Positions 36,497 through 44,131 of a DNA stretch of 64,000 nt are shown here, piece after piece. The notes beneath the pieces are model-generated. The model saw only the letters and a program-made list of their open reading frames with translations, made no database searches and had not been told where the DNA came from. The position numbers and the translations under genes were made by a program. Each line of letters starts with the position of its first letter. Within the stretch, counting starts at the first letter, position 1. This stretch comes from Methylomarinum vadi (lineage in GTDB: Bacteria; Pseudomonadota; Gammaproteobacteria; Methylococcales; Methylomonadaceae): the NCBI RefSeq assembly GCF_000733935.1, contig NZ_JPON01000001.1, positions 1-64,000 on the forward strand. The letters are read 5' to 3'.

Positions 36497-37264
36497 TCCG
36501 CTCCATTCCATCACGTAGACCGACCCGACGGACGTACGAGTGAGTCAGCTACTGGCAGACTACGTCCAGTACCAACGCTTTATGGCTGTCCACTGAGTCC
36601 ACATGCCTTGCCCGCCACGGCAACGCGAGCCTCTAACTCGCGTGCCAAGGGCGGGGCCGCACTCAGCGGCGCCTGTGGGCCCCAGTGGGCAGGTAGAAAT
36701 GCTCCGAAGGATTGCACCAGCCTATTAGTAGCAGGCCGCGTGACAGGTGGATGCCTGGCACACGGCGTGCCTGAACCGAAGGCGCCCTCGTCACTGGCAA
36801 GCGAAGCGGGGTAGTGACGAGGGCGGCATTCCCGGAAACGGCGCGGGTTTTCGGCAGGATTATTCAGTGCAGGGCCAGTGATGAAGGCCGATACTGCCGC
36901 CCTCGATCGATTTTAACCGTGGCTACTGCGGATACAGTAGCAACAGAGCGCGCCCGAACCCTTTGATGCGCTGCGGCGAAAGCCGTGGGTTCATTCTCCA
37001 ATCCGAGCCGACCACGGGATCGGTTCTTTCTCGCAGGCACCAGCCTGACTCGTCGAGCCGAGACGCCCACCCCTGGTGGTGCCGTCGATGCTCATTCTTC
37101 ATTAACTGCGGAAGTGTTCCGCCTATCTGAAAGGAGGTGATGTGTAACCACACTTAAATCGCGCCTATGACGGCGCACGTTGGTCCACGCCAGACCATTC
37201 CCTCCGGGGAGAACCGGCGTTGCCTAGACCAGGCAGCTTTAGGTCGCAATGGGCGTAGTGTCCC
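36497..37264. other. Structured non-coding region (candidate ncRNA or oriT)
   Basis: I see no credible gene in this stretch of nearly 770 bases. It holds many stems: GGCA(A)CGCGAG with CTCGCGTGCC near 36619-36644; GGCAC/GTGCC near 36757-36772; a perfect 13-bp stem CGCCCTCGTCACT with AGTGACGAGGGCG (36783-36795 and 36813-36825); and GCTACTG/CAGTAGC at 36922-36941. The region lies between a terminator and the second tyrosine recombinase. It could be a structured RNA, an origin of transfer or a recombination site. Confidence 0.55.
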
Positions 37265-38212
37265 ATGACCGTACCGCGTGCGCGGGACCGAATGGCTATG
37301 GCCACCGGTTGGGTCAGAAACACTTACCGATATGCGAGAACACTTTTGAGAGATCTGAACTACCAACTCAAGCAGATTTGCCGTCGAAACCGGGACGGCA
37401 GTTTTACAACCCAGCGAGACCGGGAGCGGCTGCTGACGCAGATCGCCGACCAGCTCCATGATCTGGGTTACCGTCATATGAGCGCACAGTCGCTCAAGCC
37501 CAAGCACATCGAGGCTTTGGTCAAAAACTGGCAAGAAAAAGAGCTGTCGGCCGGGGCGATGAAGAACCGGCTGGCAGTCATTCGCTGGTGGGCCCAGAAG
37601 GTCAATCGTCAGAACGTCGTTGCACGATCGAACGACCACTATGGTGTTCCTAACCGGCAGTTTGTGACCAACGAATCCAAGGCCCGTAGTGTGGGGGCGG
37701 AAGAACTTGGCAAGATTCGAGATGCCCGAGTTCGGATGAGCCTGGAACTACAGCAGGCCTTTGGCTTGCGCCGAGAAGAAGCGATCAAGTTCATACCGGA
37801 CTACGCAGATCGCCGCGACCATATCGTCCTCAAGGAAAGCTGGACCAAGGGCGGCAAGGCGCGAACCATCCCGATACGGACTGAGGCCCAACGTACCGTT
37901 CTCGATCGTGCGCGACAGCTGGCCGGTAAAGGTTCTTTGATTCCCAGCGCAAAGAACTATCGACAGCAATTGCGATTGTACGAAGCCGAGACCGCCAGGG
38001 CAGGCTTATCCAGGATGCATGGTCTTCGCCATGCCTATGCCCAGAACCGTTATGAGGAACTGACCGGATGGTGTTCACCCGCGGCGGGCGGTCCTGCAGT
38101 CAAAACGCTCACGCCGGAACAAAAACGGATTGACCAGCAAGCCCGCCTGACGATCAGTCTCGAGCTTGGGCACGAGAGACCACAGATTGTGGCTGTGTAT
38201 TGCGGGACGTGA
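37265..38212 (+). CDS. Second tyrosine recombinase (phage integrase N-terminal type)
   Basis: A 315-residue tyrosine recombinase unlike the element integrase. The SAM-like N-terminal domain covers about 30-125. The catalytic set is visible: Arg in FGLRREEAIKF, Lys in WTKGGKARTIPI, His-Leu-x-His-like HGLRHAYAQNR, and LGHERPQIVAVYCGT with His and the Tyr nucleophile. Such genes are common in ICEs and plasmids next to unknown sites; this one follows a structured non-coding region. The start may be the Met at 37292 or 37298. Confidence 0.85.
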   Translation: MTVPRARDRMAMATGWVRNTYRYARTLLRDLNYQLKQICRRNRDGSFTTQRDRERLLTQIADQLHDLGYRHMSAQSLKPKHIEALVKNWQEKELSAGAMKNRLAVIRWWAQKVNRQNVVARSNDHYGVPNRQFVTNESKARSVGAEELGKIRDARVRMSLELQQAFGLRREEAIKFIPDYADRRDHIVLKESWTKGGKARTIPIRTEAQRTVLDRARQLAGKGSLIPSAKNYRQQLRLYEAETARAGLSRMHGLRHAYAQNRYEELTGWCSPAAGGPAVKTLTPEQKRIDQQARLTISLELGHERPQIVAVYCGT

Positions 38213-38324
38213 ATACAGCCACGAAAACACTGCGCCGGTGAGAATGGATTATCCATTTTCAGTACCCGAGCGCACCTTCATGATGCCGGCCAGGTTGTAT
38301 CAAACCACTGAGGCTGAATCCATT

Positions 38325-38825
38325 ATGAAACGATCACTCTTTAATCCTGCGAACCCTGGTGCAGTGACGGCGATATGCATCGCCGGTCTGTGTACTGTCA
38401 CCAGTGCGAACCTTCATGCAAGCGATATCCAGACAGGCCGGTATTCAATGGTTTCCGCGGCTCCGACCCAGGCGCAGTCGGAACTGTTGGAAGCGACCGT
38501 TACCGTTCAGTTGCCGGATCGGATCCAGACCATCGGAGAGACGGTGCGATATCTTCTGCAGCGCAGTGGTTACCGGCTGGCTGCTACTGAATTCACCGCA
38601 CCAGAAACGCTTGCGTTGTTTGCGTTACCGTTGCCGGCTGTCCATCGCCATCTTGGGCCGATTACATTGCGCGAGGCGCTGGAGACGCTCGCGGGTCCGG
38701 CCTTCCATTTAGTCCAGGATCCTGTTCACCGACTGATCACATTCGAGCAGTGTGCAGTGAAGCAGGTTGCTGCCCACGGGACCATGAACATGGCTAATGT
38801 GGAGGTAGCGCAGGATGACGACTGA
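38325..38825 (+). CDS. PilL N-terminal domain protein (ICE type IV pilus/secretion)
   Basis: The protein has 166 residues with a signal peptide (TAICIAGLCTVTSANLHA). The PilL_N domain follows: RYSMVSAAPTQAQSELL, IQTIGETVRYLLQRSGYRL, FALPLPAVHRHLGPITLREALE, LAGPAFHLVQDPVHRLITF. It resembles the secretin N-domain and is periplasmic. In PFGI-1 elements it opens the pil cluster, but no pilN, O, P, Q and later genes follow here, so it serves the secretion system alone or is a relic. Its end overlaps the next gene by 11 bases. Confidence 0.85.
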   Translation: MKRSLFNPANPGAVTAICIAGLCTVTSANLHASDIQTGRYSMVSAAPTQAQSELLEATVTVQLPDRIQTIGETVRYLLQRSGYRLAATEFTAPETLALFALPLPAVHRHLGPITLREALETLAGPAFHLVQDPVHRLITFEQCAVKQVAAHGTMNMANVEVAQDDD

Positions 38826-39573
38826 GCAGCAAGCGGAGCAGATCAATCCGTCAGAAAAGGAGAGCAAGCAGGATAAGGCAGAGAGGCAGCCAAGAGCCCG
38901 GCGGCTGGCTTACAAGTCCGTACTGACAGCCGTTGTGGTCGGGATCGTTGTCATCAGTGCGCTGTCGCTTTCCAAGATCCAGCGGCAAGACAGACCGTTG
39001 GATGAACTCCAGATACAGGACTCCAGTACCCCAACCCGGGCGGTGATCAAAACACCGGAACTGGAGGTAGGTGCGGACGAGGACAAAGTCGAGCAGATCG
39101 AACAGAGGCTGACATCATTGTCTGGTCGGATCGACCGCGGTTTCGAAGTGCAAGTGGCCCTGAGTGCGGATGTGAAGAAAAGCCTGGCTTCAGTGGCTGA
39201 AGGTGTTCGCGCGATCAAAGTGGCCGTTGCCGATCTTGCGGAAAGTAACCATGCCCTTCGCCAACGTATTGACGATTCCATTGCACGGCTGAATACCCTT
39301 ATCAAGGAGACTCAGAAGCGCAAGGTCGCCCAGCAAAAACCGGCGGCCAGACCGAAACCTTCACCCGCCAAAACTCCACCGTTTCACGTCGATGCCATCG
39401 ACGTTTGGGATGACATGACCTACGTGGCCATCTCCCAGGCAGGCCGCGTTGCATTCTTGAAGTCCGGAGAGCAGCAATCAGGCTGGACGGTGGCTGGCAT
39501 CGACCGCCTCAAGGGCAGGGTCGAATTCAAGGGGCCGCATGGCCAGAACCATTCCATTTCATTGCAGAGGTAG
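38815..39573 (+). CDS. ICE inner-membrane protein with coiled coil
   Basis: The protein has 252 residues: a charged cytosolic N-terminus, one membrane helix (about 34-52, SVLTAVVVGIVVISALSL), a periplasmic coiled-coil stretch (about 95-165) and a small C-terminal domain starting FHVDAIDVWDDMTYVAI. It is a type II membrane protein. The layout resembles pilus or secretion assembly proteins such as PilO/PilP or TraP-like ones, but I cannot name it. It lies in the transfer operon between PilL_N and TIGR03759. Confidence 0.72.
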   Translation: MTTEQQAEQINPSEKESKQDKAERQPRARRLAYKSVLTAVVVGIVVISALSLSKIQRQDRPLDELQIQDSSTPTRAVIKTPELEVGADEDKVEQIEQRLTSLSGRIDRGFEVQVALSADVKKSLASVAEGVRAIKVAVADLAESNHALRQRIDDSIARLNTLIKETQKRKVAQQKPAARPKPSPAKTPPFHVDAIDVWDDMTYVAISQAGRVAFLKSGEQQSGWTVAGIDRLKGRVEFKGPHGQNHSISLQR

Positions 39574-39578
39574 AGCCG

Positions 39579-39848
39579 ATGGAAATCGTATTAGCCGTGT
39601 TATTGCTCTTCGGCAGTTTTGCGCTGGGATCAGCGACAGCAGAGAAAAATGATGGTGCTGAACCATCCAGCAATAGTGCATCTCGTATCCAAACTACGGC
39701 AGATTCAGTTCCCGCTACACAGGAGATGCGCGGGTGTTTGTCTGACAAGTCCGGAATGTACCGGGATCTGACGGTGCCCTATATCGTCCAGAGAGACCAG
39801 GCAGCACCAAAGGCCGACACGTGTGAAGGGGAATGTACCGATGAGTAG
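39579..39848 (+). CDS. Small secreted or membrane protein of the ICE
   Basis: The protein has 89 residues with an N-terminal hydrophobic segment (EIVLAVLLLFGSFALGSATA), followed by a hydrophilic region with three cysteines (RGCLSDKSG, DTCEGECTDE). The start is five bases after the preceding stop, and its end overlaps the next gene by eight bases, which supports an operon. The function is unknown. Confidence 0.65.
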   Translation: MEIVLAVLLLFGSFALGSATAEKNDGAEPSSNSASRIQTTADSVPATQEMRGCLSDKSGMYRDLTVPYIVQRDQAAPKADTCEGECTDE

Positions 39849-40413
39849 ACGATGGAGATCTATGGTTTTTCTGGGCGCTCTTATCGCGTCGACTACCGCG
39901 ATGGCTGTCGAATTATCACATACCCAGATAGAAGATACCCGGCAGGATAGTTCGCAAAAAGGCACGAATGTCTTATCAGCCACGGATTTTGCGCATGCCC
40001 GTCTGTGGGGTTTGTCGGAGACGGAGTGGCGCCGTTACAAACAGTTGATGCAGGGCATTCGCGGGAGCATCAGCCCGGCGACGATATCGCCCATCGAAGT
40101 ACTCGGTATTCATGCGCGTGATGATGCGGAGCGGCAGCGATATGCCGAGGTGTGGGCGCACGCCATGTATGAAGACGCAGGCCGTATCCTTGCGTTCCAG
40201 CGCGCCTACGATGCAGCAACCAAGCGCCTGTATCCAAATATGTCGCTGATTGACATCAGCCGGTTGCCGGGTAAGACCGAGGTGAAAAATCCCTTTCAGT
40301 CCACAGACCGCCTGTTGTTCTTTACTCGCCCGGATTGTCCGGCCTGCGATCTGGTGCTGAATAAGCTGTTGGACGAAGCCGCTAACGCGGAGAAAAGCGG
40401 CAGTAGCCGGTAA
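39841..40413 (+). pseudogene. TIGR03759 (PFL_4693) family ICE protein, 5' part (split by IS91-type insertion)
   Basis: The N-terminal 190 residues carry a signal peptide (MVFLGALIASTTAMA), the diagnostic FAHARLWGLSETEWRRYKQLMQGIRG, and a thioredoxin-like CPAC motif (FFTRPDCPACDLVLNKLL). The family acts in the periplasm of the G-type secretion system. A TAA arises immediately at the insertion junction after Arg (40408-40410). The 3' part resumes at 42796, in the same frame relative to the insert (2385 bases, divisible by three). Confidence 0.88.
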
Positions 40414-40484
40414 TTTATAAAATGTAATCTCACGCCCTCTTTTAAGAGGGATTATTCCATGACGAATCATGAGGTTACGCGACA

Positions 40485-41392
40485 ATGACAACATCATTCG
40501 AATCCCATTTCAAGCAAAACTATCAAAGCCATCTGAAACACCTCAAACTTAAAGGGTTGCAGCCCAAGACGATCGAGGCCTATGCCCGTGCGATTCGACG
40601 TATCGGCCAGTATTTCAACGAAGACATCAATGCGTTGACCGAACAGCAACTGACCGATTATTTCACCGATTTGCTGGAGTCGCATTCTTGGAGTGCGGTC
40701 AAGTTGGACCTGTACGGTCTCAAGTTTTATTACACCCATGTACTGCGCAAGCCTTGGGTCGCGCCGCAGTTGGTCAAGCCGCCGAAGGCGCAACGTTTGC
40801 CGGATATCGTCACTGTCGACGAGGCGCGGTGTATCTTCCAGTCCACGCGTATTCTCAGTTACCGGGTGTTCTTTTTCACGCTCTACAGTCTAGGTTTGCG
40901 CCTCGGCGAGGGATTGCGTCTTGAGGTTGGGGATATCGATGCCGGTCGCCAACGCGTGCATATCCGAGATGCCAAGGGCAATAAGGATAGACTGGTGCCG
41001 TTGCCGGCTGCCACCCTGGATTTGCTACGCCGCTTCTGGCAAGTTCACCGGCATCCGGTCATGTTGTTTCCCAATCGCCATGGCGGTTTGAAGGGCGCGC
41101 AGCGCGCGCAGAGCCCTTTGGATCGCGGTGGCGTGCAAAAGGCTCTGCGCCAAGTCGCGCAAGACTGCGGTTTAAAAAAAAGATTACCCCGCACTGTCTG
41201 CGGCATAGCTATGCCACACATTTGATTGAAGCGGGCGTCGATCTACTGGAAGTGCAGAAAATCCTCGGTCACCACAGTATCCTCACCACTGCCCGCTATA
41301 CTCACCTGACCGACGGCACGAATCAAAATACCGGCCAGTTGATTAATGCCTTAATGAATGGCTTCGACATCGACTGGGGGGCGGTCAAATGA
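40485..41392 (+). pseudogene. IS91-associated tyrosine recombinase (XerC/D-like), frameshifted
   Basis: The N-terminal 230 residues are SAM-like domain plus the start of the catalytic domain (SLGLRLGEGLRLEVGDID with the first Arg, [18 protein letters not shown] with the Lys). The frame breaks at an A8 run (41174-41181). One A more gives [20 protein letters not shown], then [12 protein letters not shown] and ARYTHL, i.e. the HxxR, H and Tyr nucleophile. The restored gene ends at TGA 41390-41392, overlapping the transposase ATG at 41389. Either a sequencing error, a mutation or programmed slippage. Confidence 0.82.
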
Positions 41393-42486
41393 TCTTGCTT
41401 TCCGCCATCATCCAAACCTTCGAAGCCGAGTTTCTGGTCGCTTACCAGGGTCGCTTGTCACCCAGTCAGCGTCAGGCGCTGGCCGCGATGAAACACTGCC
41501 GCACGTCGCAAGGCCCTGTGATGTTGGCGCAATGCGATGATTGCGATCGGCAACGCTTGGTGCCGCATTCCTGCGGCCATCGCAGCTGCCCGCATTGCCA
41601 GTCGCACGAATCGCAACAATGGCTGGAAAGGCAGTTGCAGAAGCAGGTGCCGGCCGAATATTTTTTGCTGACGTTTACTTTGCCCAAAGAACTCAGGCCG
41701 TTGGCCTGGCAACAGCAACGTACGTTGTATGATCTGCTGATCCGCTGTAGTTGGGATACCGTCAACACCTTCACCCGCAACGATCAACAGCTTCAGGGCA
41801 ATGCCGGTGCTATTGCTGTGTTGCATACCCATTCCCGCCGATTGGATTACCATCCGCATGTACACTTGGTGATGCCGGCGGCCGCCATCGATCCTGATAA
41901 ACGACTGTGGCGCACCAAACAGGGTAAAAAGGGCCGGAAAGGCTATTTGTTCAATCACAAGGCAGTGGCCAAAGTGTTTCGGGCCAAATTGCTTGAAGCG
42001 ATCTCGCAGGCCGGTTTGACATTGCCTGACTACTATCCGCAACAATGGGTCGTTGACGTCAAGTCGGTCGGACGCGGCGATAAAGCCTTGGTTTATCTGG
42101 GACGTTATCTCTATAAGGGCGTTATCCAGGAAAAGGACATTATTGCCTGCCGAGATGGCCAAGTAACCTTCCGTTACCAGGACAGCAAAACCAAAAAGTG
42201 GCAGACTCGAACACTACCCGGCGTGAAGTTTCTGTGGCTGATGCTCCGCCATGTTCTGCCCAAAGGCTTTAGGCGGACTCGCAACTTCGGCTTTTTGCAC
42301 CCCAACAGCAAACGGCTGATTCGTCTGCTGCAAGTCTTGCTCGGCGTCAATCCCAATCGTGCTATCGCTTGGCTCAGGCCCCGCCCGAAACTCCAATGCC
42401 CATGTTGTGGTGGAACCCTGCAGATTATCAAAACGCGCATTCTCGGTTCTTCGGCTGTCATGGCATTGAATTCGACCAAAGCGTAG
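41389..42486 (+). CDS. IS91-family transposase
   Basis: The protein has 365 residues. The N-terminal zinc-binding part reads [22 protein letters not shown]. The HUH endonuclease motif is [15 protein letters not shown], and the tyrosines lie in [11 protein letters not shown]. The C-terminus has a further zinc ribbon (LQCPCCGG). It cuts and rejoins single-stranded DNA for rolling-circle transposition. Intact, so the element may be active or mobilise its neighbours. Confidence 0.92.
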   Translation: MILLSAIIQTFEAEFLVAYQGRLSPSQRQALAAMKHCRTSQGPVMLAQCDDCDRQRLVPHSCGHRSCPHCQSHESQQWLERQLQKQVPAEYFLLTFTLPKELRPLAWQQQRTLYDLLIRCSWDTVNTFTRNDQQLQGNAGAIAVLHTHSRRLDYHPHVHLVMPAAAIDPDKRLWRTKQGKKGRKGYLFNHKAVAKVFRAKLLEAISQAGLTLPDYYPQQWVVDVKSVGRGDKALVYLGRYLYKGVIQEKDIIACRDGQVTFRYQDSKTKKWQTRTLPGVKFLWLMLRHVLPKGFRRTRNFGFLHPNSKRLIRLLQVLLGVNPNRAIAWLRPRPKLQCPCCGGTLQIIKTRILGSSAVMALNSTKA

Positions 42487-42795
42487 AGGCAAAACCGGTT
42501 ATGTAAGCGGCATTTCTCACTGACCCAAACCGATCATCGGGCATTTTAGCACCGAGGCTTTCGTTCGGTCTGAATTCAGGGCAAAATGCCGCTAAAATCC
42601 GAAATTCCGGGTGTGATGATCAGCATCACGCCCATTTCAGCCCGTTTATCGACGTCAACGCTTGAAATGGGCCAACACATCCCCCAATCCTTCGAAAAGC
42701 TATTTTCTTATATAACGCTCCCTCCGAATACCGGGCTTGTCCAACAAACGGTTCAGATTGTGGCTCGCTCCGCGATTACAATCTAACCTTATTCG

Positions 42796-43044
42796 TTAAA
42801 GCGGATCGACGAAGTCAACGGTGTCGATATCTATCTCACCCATGTGGACAAGGGAGATGATCGCACCGTCAGGGAGTGGGCATCCAATCACCAGATCGAT
42901 CCCGACTGGGTACGCAGCCGGCGGATTACCCTCAATCATGATGGCGGTGCCCTCGACAAACTGACCCAAGGGCAAGGTGAAGTGCCGTCCATTTTGCGCC
43001 GTCGAGGCGAGGACGTTTCAAGACTACCGGTTTCGGAGCTCTAG
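42796..43044 (+). pseudogene. TIGR03759 family ICE protein, 3' part
   Basis: Reading resumes with LKRIDEVNGVDIYLTHVDKG and continues with VREWASNHQIDPDWVRSRR and ITLNHDGG, all typical of the C-terminal half of TIGR03759 proteins. The stop is 43042-43044, three bases before the transglycosylase start. Joined to 39841-40410 it would give a protein of about 270 residues. It has no start of its own with a good ribosome site. Confidence 0.85.
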
Positions 43045-43047
43045 CCC

Positions 43048-43596
43048 ATGGTGGCGTTGATGCGAGTTTTTGGCTGGCCGATGGTATTTGCCGTCCTGAC
43101 GCTTCCTTCCATGGGGAGGGCGAATGAATCCGTGCCAACGGGTTATCGCATGATTGCGGCAGAGCATGGAATACCCCAGAGCGTTTTGTTTGCTGTGGCA
43201 CTCACTGAAAGCGGTAAGCAGACGGGACAGACGGGTACCCTCCGGCCCTGGCCATGGACATTGAACGTGGCCGGACGGGGTTACTTCTTCGATTCCCGAC
43301 AAGCGGCCTGGCAGGCATTGATGGCGTATCTGGAGGAGGGGAAGCGTTCCATCGATATTGGCCTGATGCAGGTCAACTGGCGTTATCACCAGGATCGGCT
43401 CGGGACCCCGTGGCAGGCACTCGATCCGTATCACAACATACGCGTGGGCGCCGGGATTCTGCAGGATTGTTACGCCACGCGGCAGGACTGGTGGGGTAGC
43501 GTTGGCTGTTATCACTCGCCGAAGGATTCCCATCGTGCAGATCGGTACCGTCGCCGTGTTGTCTCCCACTGGCAGCGCATCGTACAGGAAGGATAA
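43048..43596 (+). CDS. ICE lytic transglycosylase (SLT fold)
   Basis: The protein has 182 residues with a signal peptide (about 1-25). The catalytic Glu is in VALTESGKQTG, and IDIGLMQVNWRYHQ and NIRVGAGILQDCY are the classic SLT motifs. It opens peptidoglycan for the secretion channel. It starts three bases after the interrupted TIGR03759 gene, which leaves its translation exposed to loss of coupling from the IS91-type insertion. Confidence 0.9.
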   Translation: MVALMRVFGWPMVFAVLTLPSMGRANESVPTGYRMIAAEHGIPQSVLFAVALTESGKQTGQTGTLRPWPWTLNVAGRGYFFDSRQAAWQALMAYLEEGKRSIDIGLMQVNWRYHQDRLGTPWQALDPYHNIRVGAGILQDCYATRQDWWGSVGCYHSPKDSHRADRYRRRVVSHWQRIVQEG

Positions 43597-43600
43597 ATCA

Positions 43601-44131
43601 ATGGGTCGATTCAATCTTTATTGCCGCAAGGTCTTGGTCATGAGTTGCTTGCTCGTACCCGCCATGGCTCAGGCTGATCTGACCGTGATCCACGACACTG
43701 GCAATACACAACCCATCGCGCCTTTTCTGGAGGTTTTTCAAACTCAAGATGGTTTACCACAGCAAAGTCAGGTTCCAACAAGACCCCAGCTCGGCGCTGC
43801 TGACCCTAAAGCCTGGTTGCCGATTCAATCACCCGGCCTGACACCGGGGCCGGTGCAGGCCCGTGCGCATGACCGGCCGTTCACGCGGCCATTTTTCTTG
43901 ATCGGGTCAGACAGCCACTCCCGACAGTGGCTGCAGACACACCGCGATCGGCTCAAGGAGATCGGTGCGGTTGGGATGCTGGTGCAGGCCGAGACGATGG
44001 ATGATTTGCGAACGATTGCCAGATTGGCTGACGGCCTATCGATCCTACCAGCCTCGGGCAGCGACATCGCGAAGGCACTGAGCGTTTCGCATTATCCGGT
44101 ACTGATCTCGGCGTACGGCATCGAGCAGTGA
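43601..44131 (+). CDS. TIGR03765 (PFL_4695) family ICE protein
   Basis: The protein has 176 residues with a signal peptide ending near AMAQADL. Family traits are LTVIHDTGNTQPIAPFL, RPFFLIGSDSHSRQWL and a C-terminal LPASGSDIAKALSVSHYPVLIS. It is a periplasmic part of the transfer system, of unknown detail. The stop overlaps the GTG start of traD. Confidence 0.88.
   Translation: MGRFNLYCRKVLVMSCLLVPAMAQADLTVIHDTGNTQPIAPFLEVFQTQDGLPQQSQVPTRPQLGAADPKAWLPIQSPGLTPGPVQARAHDRPFTRPFFLIGSDSHSRQWLQTHRDRLKEIGAVGMLVQAETMDDLRTIARLADGLSILPASGSDIAKALSVSHYPVLISAYGIEQ

Larger units (their letters stand above)
40411..42795 (+). mobile_element. IS91-type element carrying a tyrosine recombinase and a Y-transposase
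   Basis: The limits are given by the interrupted TIGR03759 gene: upstream coding stops at 40410 and resumes at 42796 without a target duplication, as expected for rolling-circle IS91 elements. A palindrome CCCTCTTTTAAGAGGG (40435-40450) lies near the left end, and a stem GGTGTGATG/CATCACGCC is near 42609-42631 at the right. Two overlapping genes fill it. About 300 bases at the right end contain no gene. Confidence 0.82.

Noticed and set aside
36266-36814. Open frame of 182 codons running into the structured region
   Set aside because: It starts inside the preceding gene in another frame, has no ribosome site, crosses a terminator and several stems, and reads as low-information sequence; RNA function is more likely.
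41458-42162. 234-codon minus-strand frame in the IS91 transposase
   Set aside because: Antisense shadow of a recognised transposase.
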